DNA of 64,000 nucleotides from Lentinus brumalis (GCA_001792895.1 MARA01000003.1:2480001-2544000), one strand, 5' to 3'; shown: positions 34,923-47,231, counted from the first letter of the stretch. Made by a program: numbers and translations. Notes: a model not told the origin generated them from the sequence alone.

Positions 34923-36650
34923 ATCATCATTCGTCTGTGTTTTCGCATCTCTTTCAATTGCTATCTCGAATCAGTGCAAGTTCTGAAGCTCGCAGACAGT
35001 CAGGTTGATCAGGGTGTCTGTCCGTCGGACAGTCCGCGGCGCGCGTTTTCGGGCGGACCACGCAGGGTGTCTTTGAAGTCACGGGCATATCACCGTCAGC
35101 CACGCACGCGCCTGGCAAACACCATCGCCGGCTGAGGTCACCGCAAGGTGAGCAGTCCGACCTGCAATCGAAGTGTCAGTGTTCAACGGATATGCAGCAT
35201 CGCGCCGCGCATAGTGTCTATAGCGGCGAGCAAGGCATTGGAACTTGGTACTCGGGACTCGGGACTCGGGACTCGGGACTCGGGCGGCGGCGGTCAAGGC
35301 GCCAGGTGGGAGCGAATCAGGCGGGCCATCCGTCGCTGTGAACTGTATGTGACGCTCTGCGCAGGACTCGATGTCTTTGTCAGGCGGACAATCGATAGTC
35401 CGCCGGACAAAGTTCGTAGTCGCTGAGACATTCTCGCAGCTCGAGATATCCAAACTCTTCCAAATGCCCGTGCCGTGTCATCCCAGGATGAAGGTGGTCT
35501 TATCGTCCGCCGTGGATTTGAACGCTGGTTGAGCTAGAATGGATCTACATGCTGCGCGTCACGAGTGGAGTACGCACACCTCCCGTGTTGTAGGGTGAAA
35601 CAACTCGGGCACGTCAGCTTCCTTTGCGCAGTCGGCCTCCTCACTCCCGCCCGTCCCACAACTTACAAGAACCAGCAGCACTACCTCACACCGTGCTGAG
35701 CGCAGCCCGAAGCTGTCGTGTGATTCCTGCACCACAAATATGCAGCCTGGCGTCCGTCTCGCCGTCGTCGTCGATTGATCCCTTCTGTGAAACCAAAACT
35801 GGTGAGCTTCCTGCATGATATGCAATCACTGGCTGATAACTTGCCTATTCACTGCAGGGAAATTCTTCTGAGAGGTTTCCTCGGACACACTCCAAGATGT
35901 AGAAACAGGTGACATCTCAGAGAACGTGTCGTACTTGATGAGCAACGCCCGCCTCCCCCACGTCATGGTGCCGCCGCCGCACAGCTCTCGATCCCGATGT
36001 ACGGGGTGATCTCGCTTGTGAACCGCATGACGGCGTTCGTATAACCATGGCGGCGTCGGAGGTTCTATCATGACCAAAATCGATCGACGTCCTCGTCAAC
36101 AATCCGGTGGTCCGCCCGGATGCGCGGACTGTCCGCCGGACCGACATCCCTGTCGACCTGACTTTTGGTGCTGCTCGTGCGTGTCCTCTCCAGCGCAGCA
36201 ACTTCATGTATATGCTTCCGAATACGCGGCTGACAGAACTCAAATATCACTGCACGCATATTGGCCCTTCCTGGGGTTAGGGCGGTTCTGAAATGGCAGG
36301 GCACAGGTTCTCTCGTCCTCACGGAAAAGTGCCGTTTTGTCTGCGGATCGCCAGCACTTGCCGTACCGGATATCATGGCTCTTCCCTGCATCGCTCCGTG
36401 TGTGAGGCGCGTACTCGTGTGGATCGAACTGACAGTTTTCGAACGACAGAAGCCACCAGCAGCTGTCTAGACACTGCCTTTGGAACTACCGTCGACTGCA
36501 CGATAGTATAGTGCGGAGCTCCACGTCAACCGTGCATGTATTGCATCGGTCCGTGTGTCAAACGATCCGAACTACAGACGTCTTCCACCTTGCAAGATCT
36601 GTACAAAGGCAGACCCGCACGGTGATGCATCGTCACGAAGTTCCCAGACC
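34923..36650. other. intergenic with short repeats
   Basis: About 1.7 kb without a defendable gene. It contains a 7-bp tandem repeat (35250-35284) and three copies of a palindrome of the form GTCCGNCGGAC (about 35019-35031, 35398-35408 and 36131-36141). Confidence 0.4.
35250..35284. repeat. tandem repeat, ACTCGGG x5
   Basis: Five perfect head-to-tail copies of the 7-mer ACTCGGG, followed by a CGG-rich tail. Confidence 0.95.
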
Positions 36651-38291
36651 ATGTCCTCGCCAGTCAGTATCTCGATGCTGTCCTTTCCTGCTCTGCCCGC
36701 CACTGATCTGCAGCGCTTCAGAATCCCTTTGCTACAGCCTTGCTGTACAACTTGCTCCTCGCCAACCGTCAGCAGGAGGATGCAGACGGGGCCAGCGATG
36801 GCGAGTCCGAGAAGGACACCCCTGCTCCGATGTCAATGCCAGTTCCCATAGTCATGCCACAGCCCAGTATGCCTGTTCCACACGCCCCCGAAGTGCAGGT
36901 GAGCACGTCAAGTCTTGCTTCTCGATCTCGATGGCGAACACTCAATTATCCTAGGCACCGAATGGCTCTGGTTCCACACCAGGGGCGGCAAACCAGCACG
37001 CCGTACCGTCTGTGGCCCCATCTCGTCCACCTAGTCCGTCCGGGGCCGACGTAGCGACGACGAGCCTCGCCTGGCGGATCTACACCCTTCCTCTTTATGC
37101 GCGCTTAGCGGAGCGCTTGTTCGAGGGTGAAGACAACTCGCTTCCCTCCCAGACGACGGGTTGCATCGCCTTCCTGAAGTTGGACGGCTACAGCACACGC
37201 GACACCATCGAGAACATGTGCTGTGTCGTCAAGTTCCTCCAGGACCACCCGTGGGAGACGCAGGCCGTCGGCACCTTCGTCAGCACGATGCGTACGAAGT
37301 CACACTGGCCTGCTAAGCTCGCTGCCGCGGTGAGCAAAGTCTTCTGTGGCAGACATGAGCGTCGCTGATCTGCTTCATAAGGCCCCGGAAGACCACGAGA
37401 AGTACGTCTGGAGCATGATGGAAGGTCTGCTCGGGATATTCGCTTACAAAGACTACTTGAAACCTACGTCCCCGACTACATTCCACGGCATCGTCACTCG
37501 CATATTCCCCCAACTCCCCGACACCGCCCGGAGCGGGATCCTTCCCGTGCCGAGACGCGTCGTCAAGCCGCAGCGTTTCTCGTTCTCCGTCCGGGACTTG
37601 CTCGACGAGGAGTTCATGATCGAGCCGACGTCGAACCTGGCAGACCACTTGAAGATGAACGGAAACGCCGTTATGATGTACGTCCTGGACTCGAGCGCCG
37701 TCAAGTTCCTCATGGTGTACCACAAGAACCGTGCCGCCAAGTGCGTGCATTCCCGGCAGTCCGTGTCCGGTCCCCTGAGATCCTAACTGCGATATGTTGC
37801 ACAGGGCGATCGGGATGGCCAACCTGGGGAACGAAGTACTGCAATCATACGTGGTTCTCACCCAGATCGAGTTCCAGGAGAACTTCAAGCTGCCCATCCA
37901 ACTCGGCATGTTCAAGATCGACCCCGAGGCCCCCCGACGCACGGGCTTCGACGACCTCACGGTCATCACCGGCATCATCCGCCTCTTCCACAACCACCCG
38001 AGTTCGATGCCCAGCCTCAGGTACGTCTCTGTCCCCACTCCGCATCGCGCCGTGCTCATCGCAGGCCCGTGCGAATGTGCTGCTCAGCTACTCGCAGAGC
38101 GCGTGCGCCTGATCGAGGCCGCGCTGTGCACGCGTCGCCACTGGTACAAGCGCCTCAGGCGGGACATCCACAAACGGAAGAAGGAGGAGCCCTGGATGTT
38201 CTGGGGCGCCGTCCTGGCGTTCTTCTTTGGAATATGCACCGTGATCCAGACGGTGACGTCTGTCTGGTCTCTTGCCCTCTCGATGTCCTGA
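36651..38291 (+). CDS. uncharacterised protein with C-terminal membrane anchor
   Basis: Multi-exon gene. A 12-nt first exon (36651-36662, MSSP) followed by a gtcagt donor joins in phase to an exon starting at 36722 (NPFATALLYNLLLANRQQ). Then come an acidic and a Met/Pro-rich linker (APMSMPVPIVMPQPSMPVP), a conserved-looking globular part (LAWRIYTLPLYARLAERLF, MEGLLGIFAYKDYLKPT, FSVRDLLDEEFMIEPTSN, VLTQIEFQENFKLPIQLGM, DDLTVITGIIRLFHNHP), and a basic helix followed by one hydrophobic segment (FWGAVLAFFFGICTVIQTV) eight residues before the end. The last feature suggests a tail-anchored protein facing the cytosol. I recognise no named domain. Start choice is moderately supported; other upstream exons are possible. 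Confidence 0.65.
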
Positions 38292-39751
38292 ATGTGCGTC
38301 ATATCGATCCCCCTGACTGTCTGTGCACATGTATCTCGAGGAGTACGCAGCTTGCCGTTACCCACGGCAGTGATAATCCCTATTCAGCTTTCCCCCACTC
38401 GTTTAGTGCAACAGCTTGCGACCACTTCGAGCGCCCAGTCGACGGTCCCTCGAGGTCTTCAACGACATGACAAGTACAGCCACAAACTCGCCATCAACGC
38501 GAAGCGGATCGGAATGTCGGGAGCACAGATCGCGATCCGCAGATTGCGTTGACTCCAGATCGACACACGCCTCATGTTGTCGAGACCTCAGCGGGGCTAT
38601 ATCAACCCGATGGTCCTGATTCCTACACACGCTCTATGCTTCGGAGAGGGCCCACGTTCTATACTTCAGAGAGGGCCCCCTGCAGGCGAGTCTGGGTTGC
38701 ATACCCCTCCTTACTCCTGACGGTGCGATTGTGCCTGCTCCACTGGGAACTTTCGATAGACTCACTCATTACAGGCTTCTCTATGTTACTTCCATGCGTG
38801 CGTGCATCTCGGACGACTGTGTTCGGTGTTGATACAGACAACGCTTCCGATCTGGAATGGAAGGTCTCGCAATGCACATGCTCACCTGCACTGTGTCGTG
38901 CATTCAGCGTCAGACCTATACCAGATCGCTTCGACGAGACTCGGGATAAGCCCGATAAGCCCGCCAAATACCCTCAACTCGATCAATGCCACTAGATCCC
39001 CGCTGCTCGATCCTGAACCGCGTCTCGTTCTTACAATGTCTTACAATGTCAGTTCGCTGTCAGTTCGCTGTCAGTTCGCTCTCCCTTACATGTGGACCCA
39101 TAAGCGGACCCGCGGACGGTTCGGCACCGGTACTCGTCCGTGCGTTCAATCTCGTCTCGCGACCACATTCTATGCAACAGTTCTTCGGTGACCCCTTAAC
39201 TCCTACCGACCTTCACTAACCCCCTGGCTGTTCAAAATTACAGGGTCGACCAAGGGCCGACCCACCAGAATCACGCCTTCCCGGGACCCCCGCCCTACCC
39301 CACCCGAGGTGCGCCACACTGCTGCCCGGTCGCTCCCGCCGCGTACGATGCGGACATGTGAACGACGGATGCAAACGGATATAGGCCGAGACTACTTAAC
39401 ACGGATCTTCACAGCCTCCTTCAGTCGCTGAAGCGCTGAGGGTCGATGCATAACCACACGCCAAGTCGATCTTTCTCGAGATCGCCCCTGACCCCGCCGG
39501 AAATAATGTCAACGGGAACCGTGGTTCACTCAGCTCGTGATAGCAAGGTGATTGCGCCAAGCCAGGAATGATATCACGCAGTTCATATGCAAATGGTATA
39601 GGACAAGCTGTTTGGGTTACACGGAAACGAACGGAGAGAGGAAAGAGCTAATGATACAGTGGCGGTGGTATGCGGTGGAACGACGATGCGAGGTGATGTG
39701 TGGTGCGAACAAACGGAGGAGTAAGGAAAATATCACAGATCACCAATACAT
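38292..39751. other. intergenic, nothing firm
   Basis: No gene is recognised. Short direct repeats occur: cttacaatgt twice at about 39030-39049 and gtcagttcgct three times at 39048-39080. Confidence 0.4.
39048..39080. repeat. tandem repeat, GTCAGTTCGCT x3
   Basis: Three perfect head-to-tail copies of an 11-mer, next to two copies of a 10-mer (cttacaatgt). Confidence 0.9.
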
Positions 39752-41520
39752 CTACGGATACATGAGCATGTCCGCATTGTCCAGTCCTCGCGGCGTGCGG
39801 TCGTCGCTGTGCAGGGCGTCCCAGCCATGATGCACGATACTCTGCGCACTCTTGGGGCGCAGGAGGTCATCGTGGTGTTCAAAAAGATGTACATCGTCGC
39901 CGAAGGGGTGCTCGGGACCCGCGTCCCCGACGAAGTGACCGAAGTCGCTGGGGATGTGCTCCGAGTACTGGAACTCAGTCTCGAAGTTGAGGGACATCGG
40001 CGATATGGGCGTGGACATGTCCGACGAGCTCGCGGGCGAGTCGCTCATGAAGTGGCTCATGTCCTGCGAAGGAGGTCTAAGAAGTCGACGCAACGAGGTC
40101 AGCCGATGCTTGTGGAAAAACGTCCAACCGGTGAACTTACCGGCTGTCGTAGCCAGATGACTGAGACGAGGCGTCCTCGCCTTTGAGCGCGACGCGAGAG
40201 TACGAGTCGATGAGGTACGACGGCAAAGAAGTCGGACGACTGTCCTGTCTCTGTGCACGCAATGGAACCTCCTCGGGAACACCGACATGCTGAGTCATCA
40301 TCCGAGGGACGTACTCACGCTCGGATGCGAGGTCGATTGCAGGAGGACGAGGACGCGCACTGGGAACGACGAACTGGTGCCCTCTCGACGGCCCTGCAGC
40401 AGAGTTGTGGAAGCTTTCGAGCCGCCCGATGGCCCCAAGCCCGAGGGTAGCCGCGCGCGGTCGTCCCCTGGATTCAAGGGGTGCGATGAGTCTCGGAGGG
40501 GGAGGCGCGGGGCTACTGTGGGTCGAGGAGGACCGACTGGCGCAAGCCGGCGGGGAAGAGTTGTCTGAAGCGTGCCCGTCGGAGGACGAGTCACAAGGCT
40601 CAGACGTCGCGGTGTCCTTCCTCTGGCGCGGCTTCGCCTTGTCGGGCTTGGGCGAGGCCTCGACACGCTTGTTTTTGTTGGGCCCGCGCATCTTCCGCTC
40701 GGGAGCGTACTCGCACTGCAACCCTCGACTCAGGCAACGGCTGCACGGAGTCTCACCAGTGCACTACAAAATGCGAACGAGGTGATGAATGAGCCGAATG
40801 CATTGTCATGACGAACAGAAAAAGACGAACCTTGGCCTTCCGAATCCTGCACTTCTCGCACGCTTGTGCGGTTCGCAGACGCGGGTGCTCGACGGTGCGA
40901 TGGAACTCCCCGGTGTTGGGGTCCAGCGAGCCCGACAGGTGCTGCTGCTCGGGGACATGAGATGCGAGGCTTGCCTGCTGCGACTGCACGGTGTGCGAAG
41001 AGTCGATGATGTCTGTGAGGCCACGGACGTAAGCGGCTGCGCTCCCGACGGGGTCGTAGTGCGCAGGGTAGGGAACGTTGCCGTTCCACTCCGACGTAGG
41101 CAGGACATATGCAGGATCGGGAGCCGACGGATGGCCAGCGTTGTAGATGGGGTGAGGGTGGGGTTGAGAGTGGGGATGAGGACGAGGAGACGGGGAGGGC
41201 TGACGGAGGACTCCTGCAGGGTATAGTGGGGCGTGGTGGTTGAGCAGGACGTTACCGGCTCCGGAGAGATACTGCTGTGCGACAAAATGGTCATGCTGTG
41301 TAGGAAAGAATGAGGAGTACGTCGGATCGTGCGGTGGATGCGAGGAGAGGAGCCCAGGATGTGTCGAAGACGTAGACGCATCGAGGTGACTTGGTGGATA
41401 GACTGCTGACGAGTGCAGAGGAACACCTCCCAAGCCATATGAGATGTCGTATGGTGGAGGGTGAGGAGAGGTTGTGTGAGGGAAACCGTAGTCGTCGTAG
41501 GACATATGTGCGGTCGACAT
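39752..41520 (-). CDS. Zn(II)2Cys6 fungal transcription factor
   Basis: Minus strand, at least three exons, start at about 41520 (MSTAHMSYDDYGF). A long His/Pro/Ser/Tyr-rich N-terminal region of about 220 residues precedes the binuclear zinc cluster. That cluster is split by an intron: QACEKCRIRKAK at about 40846-40880 joins CSGETPCSRCLSRGLQC at about 40700-40750. The six ligands show the C-x2-C-x6-C-x5-C-x2-C-x6-C spacing. A basic linker (RKMRGPNKNKRVE) follows. The C-terminal half is low-complexity Ser/Pro/Arg sequence ending in an acidic region with His/Asp/Glu clusters (DDVHLFEHHDDLLRP). The MHR middle-homology domain of many yeast Zn2Cys6 factors is not evident. It probably acts as a nuclear sequence-specific regulator; target genes are unknown. 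Exon 3 borders near 40070-40140 are approximate. Confidence 0.85.
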
Positions 41521-42914
41521 GATGGGCGAGATAGTGGAGCCGAAATTCGAGCTGGAGAACCCATAATATAGTGTCAGCCCGTGGAACGAGCGTTGAGAAG
41601 TCGGCTGCACGGAGAGATACCATATTCAGGATATCCGCCGAGGGAAGAGCAGTGTCAGCCTCCTGTCGGGGCAGCTCGATCAGTCTCGATGCGGAAGCCA
41701 GAGAACATAAGTCTGGGACATCGTACCCGCGTCTCATTTCAGCCCGGCGGGTTGCCCATCTCTCCTGACCGACGTTGCAGCTCAAACTTCCAACGGCGTG
41801 TGTTCTGATGTTGCCACCTGACAGCTGAGGCTACCACTTGATTAGGAACTGGATGGCGGTCGACAGTAGTCAAGTACTGGATTCTGCAGGGGACACTTGG
41901 GCAAGTTCGATCACCTCGATTTTGTTCTGGACCGGAGAGAACGGCGACGTCGGGCGAGAAAGGAACGGGTCCACACTCGACGACGGCTTTCCTGCGATCA
42001 ACCTACTAGATATTAAACTGCTACGTAGTAGTATCCCGGATATGGCCAGACGGTCGCTTCAACGGGTGGACAAAGACCCGCCGCCTACTCACCTTCTCGC
42101 TTCGCCAGACGCTGAACGCCAGAGATTGAATGAAATGCCGAGGTTCGTGATCAGGCCTGATCACGAACGTCGGCATTTCATTCTGTCGGGCATCCAACTC
42201 ATTCCACTGCCGCATGGCCTCACCCAAAGTAGGACATAGCTCTCAACCTGGCAATGCACGCTGTAAGCAGTCTGCGCAGGCGGCGTCAAAGTGTACATCC
42301 ACTCACATAGACTGCGATGGGCCGCGGGGGTGAAGCTTGAAGTCGTGGCGCAGGATCAGTCCGAAGGACGCACTCCGATCCACTCGGGGGATCTCGCCTG
42401 GACCGAATGGCGACAGCGAGTACTTGACTCCTGAGGGCAAGGTGAGATTGAATCTGGCTCCGCACTGGTGCAGACACCGGATCGTGCGCACTCTGGGTGA
42501 TTCATGCGGGAGCCCATCCCAGGCCCGCCAGGACTCAGGGTACTTCCGTGATGCAGAGGCTGAGCACGCTTTTCGTAACGAGAAAACCGGTGGATTCACG
42601 TCGCCGGGCAAACGCGAGCTAGTGCGGGGATGTCAGCATTCTTCATCATAACGCCTGAATGAACTCACCTCGACCGAGCTTGCGTCAAGCGGCACACGAA
42701 TCGGCATCACGGAGGCTCTGCTACCTGCAGGCCGAAACGATCGTATATGGTACAGCGAGGGCTAAGCGCTACAAGGATAGTAGTAAATACAGCAATACAT
42801 ATCATCTAGCATCATCGCTGTCATAATCTTACGGGCACAGCCCGGGCATAAAATAGTTACGAAGGAGGAACGGCTAGCGTTCGCTCGTGGCGAGGTGAGA
42901 GTGGACAGGAGCAC
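41521..42914. other. intergenic with a long palindrome
   Basis: No gene is recognised. The notable feature is the 56-bp inverted repeat at 42128-42183. A minus-strand frame at 42303-42611 has no domain. Confidence 0.4.
42128..42183. repeat. 56-bp near-perfect palindrome
   Basis: Two 28-bp arms meet without a spacer at 42155/42156. The left arm begins gaatgaaatgccgagg and the right arm is its reverse complement with one mismatch. The centre is TGATCAGGCCTGATCA. It could form a cruciform, or be the fused ends of an excised or nested element. Confidence 0.9.
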
Positions 42915-44117
42915 TTAGCTCGAGATGTGGAGGATGCGACGCATGATGCGGCTGTAATGGCGGGGGTAGATCGAGGCCGTTGCCGAGGCCTTCAGGCGAC
43001 ACTGGGCCTTCGAGCTGGACGACGCTGCATTGGCACTCGGTGCCGCACCGCTGCTGCCAGTCCCAGATGGAGAAGACACGTGAGTGGAACCCGCGCCGGA
43101 TGTCTTGGTCGGCGCCTTGCCTGTGGCGGTCGCAGACACCGCCGAGTGGAACGAAGCCGAGGCGAGGGGAGCACCGACTTGCTCGTCGGTCGCTGCGAGT
43201 TTCGAGATCGCTGGCCCGGGGAAGACGTACTTGTCGTCGTCATTGAAGACCTATAGATTCGTCAGCGGGAAAGAGCAGCGGGTGTGCGAAGCAGACTCAC
43301 TGTGGGATCGAAGATGCCCGGGTCGGTGTCGCTGTACGCGCCAGGGAACTGGACAGTCTCGCCGGGGGTACCGGTGCCACTTCCGCCGATACGAAGCTGG
43401 ATGCAGGAGGGATAGAACTCGGCGCCGCCCTTGCTATCGGCGAGATGGAGGGCGATGATCTCGTGACGCATGAGGTAGTCTCCGGGCGCGAGGTTGTCGG
43501 GGAGGACAAACGAGTAGGAGGCGCGGGCCACTGCATTGCGGTGTTATGGCGTGTATGTCATGTGGAATTCGGTGACTTACTGATGTCCTTCTGTACCCAA
43601 TCTCCGTTCGCCTTCTTCCCTGCCTGGTCGATCTTAAACCACTGGGCGTCCGAGGGATCGAGCTTGTCGCAGCCCGCCTCTCCACAGGAAGTCATGTAAG
43701 TCATGAGGGGACCGATCGCGTGCGGCCACTACAAATAGGTGAGATGATTCACGATGGAAGATGGAGAACGTTGCGCACACTCTGGTTGGCTCCTCCTAAC
43801 CACTGAATGGTGAAATTGCTGCCCGGGTTGGCGGGCGCGGTGACCTCCGCAACTTGCGCTTTGAGGCCGCAGAACATGTCGGGGTTCGACGCGCCCTTGA
43901 CTGGGTCGATCTCAGCGACACGCCGGATCGGGCTGGGTCCTGTCCATTTCGTCAGAATGCTCGTCCGTCCGAGCGACTGTCTCCACGCACCTTCGTCGCT
44001 GCCGGGCTCGCTTCCTTCGTATGCCACGCCGTCAATGACAACTTGACTAACGAAACCATGTGCCGCAACATAGGGCAGCGCCGCAGAGAGCGCAAGAAGA
44101 ACGGCGGAACACTTCAT
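42915..44117 (-). CDS. AA9 lytic polysaccharide monooxygenase
   Basis: Minus strand, five or more exons, start 44117. The signal peptide is MKCSAVLLALSAALPYVAA. Cleavage exposes His1 of the copper histidine brace (HGFVSQVVIDG). The second copper His lies in the WPHAIGPLMTYM exon. Further family marks: NPDMFCG, GSNFTIQWLGGANQ, QWFKIDQAGKK, LPDNLAPGDYLMRHEIIALH and FYPSCIQLRIGG, whose Tyr is the axial copper-site residue. The conserved Gln two residues before that Tyr is Glu here (GAEFYPSC). The catalytic domain is followed by a Ser/Thr/Gly-rich linker without a CBM1 module. AA9 enzymes oxidatively cleave cellulose or hemicellulose outside the cell. A minus-strand TATAAAA sits at 44241-44247. 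This supports a wood-decay lifestyle. Confidence 0.93.
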
Positions 44118-44240
44118 GATCGGGGAGAAGTTGGAGGGTCGTGGAAGGATGCAAAGGACCGTGGGGAGTCGTGAACTCTCGTCAAGAGCAGCTCGTCGGA
44201 CAAGGCAGGAACACGGCCCACAATCCAGATGAGACGAGGC

Positions 44241-44247
44241 TTTTATA
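44241..44247 (-). promoter_or_regulatory. TATA box of AA9 gene
   Basis: TATAAAA on the minus strand, 124 bp upstream of the AA9 start codon. Confidence 0.65.
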
Positions 44248-46072
44248 CAGCAGCAAGGATGTCAGAGGGTGACGGGGAGAGTCAAAACGCCTCCACAGGC
44301 CATTGTCCTCGTGGGCCACAATTAACTTTAAGCCGCACAGCAACTGGTGATGACTTGACACTCCGACTAGCTTTGAACTTACTATTGTTCAACTCAGACA
44401 AAAGCCGCGTCTGTTCGGCTATCGTCTGAGTTCTAATTGCTTTCACCGTTCCTGGGCGCCATTGCTTGCTGATTGTTCTCGCGAACGCTCGTGGTGCGCT
44501 TCATTTCGGACAGGAACTTTCGCCGCGTTTTGAAAAGAAAATGAGCCCCATTGCGAGATGCTTTGACGCACTGAATTTGCGCAATTGCGATGCAAGGTGC
44601 GAATCTTGGGGTGGTTAAGTTCTCTTCCTTTCAGCCACATCGTGGCACGGTCGGCAGTTCACTTGCCCGATTCGGTTTTTCGTGGTTTGCGTACTCTGGT
44701 GAGTAGCACCACTACTTAGGGGCCACTATGTAGACTCGCCAGCCAATCTGGCCAGTCGCAGCTGATCGCGAACATCGGACAATTCCGCTCGCAAGCTCGC
44801 GCCTCCAAAGTTACAACGTTACGTAATGGATGAACTGAAGGCCATTTTGCAAACGAGCGCCCAGAACTTGACCACTTGACAGAATCCATCGTTCAATCCC
44901 TTAGCTTTTGCATCTTCTATCGACTATGCGCTTGTTTTCTGGACAACTTGAACTGCTAAACGGTCAGTTGATGGCATACCAATGAGGTGAACACTGTGTC
45001 ATAGTTCATTGCGCTACCGATTTCGATTATCAAGTGCCCTCAACTTGACGATGTCACCGAAAACTGGCCACTATCACCGCCAAGTTGAACATACTACTGG
45101 TAATGTTACTCAACGCTGCTTCAGAGGCCAAAATATCCTGAAGGTCCGTGCCTTCTATGCCAATGATCATCTGCGTCGTGATGCACAAAGTTTCGTGTGT
45201 TCGTAGGTGAGCGCATCAGCTGACGGTTCACGTTCAAGGCCTGAAACGTCGTTATCGGTTAATATAGCCCGAGCGGTATGGACGTAATGCATATGCAGCC
45301 GAGGTCAAGGCGTCCATGGATCACAAGCCTGGATCGCAGCAAGTCCATCGCTATGCACATAGATCCCTTCCATTCACGGCCGGACGACACCGTCTTCGGG
45401 GCGTGAACGTGCGTCGTACTCCAAGTCCTCAGGAGGTCCTCTTCTCCTTGCTCTTCATTGCTCATGCCAGTATACGCTGCCCACACCTGCACCGTGCTCT
45501 GTATTGTATTGTAGCGTGATCCTGGAGGTCCTGCCAGCTTCCTGCCTCAGCCAGGAGTCCGAGTGGCGGTGCGGCCATCTGGCACTGCCACTTCTCGATC
45601 TCCACGCGAAACGTATACGTATACGTTCTGTAGCAGCACTGGCAAAGACTGGCAACCGACGACGTCTCTTGAATCTTTGTCCCTGGTCGTTACCCTACTA
45701 ATGGGCATGTCTCGCCGTGGTCGCTAGGTGCTTTCTGCCGTGATCCGCATGGGTCACCCTCGGCGTACTTACTCTCTTCGGCACTCATGTCTCTTTCTCT
45801 CACCTGACGTTTCTTCTCTTGATTCACAGTCCCTTGGAGACTGATGCACTTCTTCTTGTGCTGCTCATCGCCTGATTCGCTGCGGCTCCGTCTGACCGGC
45901 CCCCGCCGGACACAGGAAATTCACTCATGCGGTAATAGCAATTTCGCGGTGCAACATGACCGTCCGACCGACCTCGTTCCCAGTCGGGCTCGGGCCGCAA
46001 CGACCTCGCAGGTAGTGCGGCCCCATGTCCTCGCGCCTGTTAACACTCGTACCACGGGCATAGTCCTTGGGA
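44248..46072. other. long intergenic stretch
   Basis: About 1.8 kb without a defendable gene. It lies between the divergently transcribed AA9 and S2 genes and so contains both upstream regions. Confidence 0.45.
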
Positions 46073-46080
46073 TATATAAA
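46073..46080 (+). promoter_or_regulatory. TATA box of S2
   Basis: TATATAAA, 120 bp upstream of the S2 ATG. It is the same octamer as at S1. Confidence 0.65.
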
Positions 46081-46199
46081 GGCCAACGTCATGCTCACAG
46101 TTCTCCATCAGTCCGCTGTTTCCTACTGGTTCTTTCATTCCAGTCACTCCTTCGCCACTCTTCGACCCTTTGCCCCGCCTTCACCTTCCACCGCGCACC

Positions 46200-47044
46200 A
46201 TGCAGCTCTTTGCCTTCTTCTCTGTTGCGGCCTCTTTCCTCGCCGTCTCTGTCACTGGTGCATCCGCGGCCCTCATCGCCTCCGCTCCGATCGCGGAGTG
46301 CAAGCAGGAGACCGTCGTGCACGAGGGCTTCATCGGCAAGGACAACAACGTCAAGTTCCAGACCTCGCACTGCGGTGAGACGCCCCGCGTCTCTGCTAAC
46401 GGGCAGGTCATTGGCCTTGACAAGCGCCAGGAGGCCAGCAGCAATGTCTGCGGCGCCCAGTGTACGCTTTGAAGTTCCTGTTATCGTCAATCCAGTCGGC
46501 TCATGCAGCATTCATGCGCCCATACAGGCAACACGTTCTGCTTCTCTGGCGCCGGTGGAGGCCCGAACGAGGATGACTGCAAGGTCGTCGCGAACGCGCT
46601 GACGTTCGACAGCGCGAACCAGGGGCCCCTCTTCAACATCACCGCTTCCGGGGTAGGTTCCTCTGATAACTCATTCCTTTGAGGACCCGAACTGAGCTCA
46701 CCGTCCACGCAGACCCCCACGGACAAGGTCACGATGCAGTTCGGTTCGTGCCTCACGTACTTCCTCAACCAGGACTCCGGCAACCTGACTTACTGCCGCG
46801 ACGACTGGGTGAGTTTTGCACACAACCCCGCCTCACGCCGATCTGCCGTGCTGACTATAACGATCCATTCTAGTCGAGCCTCGTCACCTGGCTCGCCGGC
46901 GACTGCAACGCCGCCCACGGTGCCCACGGTGGACTCTGCGTCGCCGCCGACCAGCGGTGGTACGTCCAGTAAGTGGCCGTGCCTTGCAGCTTGACGCGCT
47001 CGCATTCTGATATCTCCCTTAGGGTCCAGAACACGTCTGGATGA
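46200..47044 (+). CDS. small secreted cysteine-containing protein S2
   Basis: Five exons with consistent phases: 46200-46461, 46528-46652, 46713-46808, 46874-46968 and 47023-47044, coding for 199 residues. The signal peptide is MQLFAFFSVAASFLAVSVTGASA. It then matches S1 throughout: ALIASAPIAECKQETVV, GFIGKDNNVKFQTSHCG, NTFCFSGAGGGPN, FGSCLTYFLNQ, GDCNAAHGAHGGLC and the same VQNTSG end. The third to fifth exons have exactly the lengths seen in S1. N-glycosylation sequons are present. Function unknown. It converges on P7 just as S1 converges on P3, which makes the pair part of the inverted duplication. Confidence 0.88.
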
Positions 47045-47231
47045 ACGCAATGACTACATACCACGCTCACGGGCAATAGGAATGGACTATACATTCGGTT
47101 TAATACACTGTCGCTATCTATGCGCGGACAATACATCGTGCTTTTCGCAATGTCGTCGAGCGAGTCGTCTGATCATCAAGTGCACGGACGAGCCACAAGG
47201 CAGGACGCAGAATCTAGTATGCGGTCTCCAA

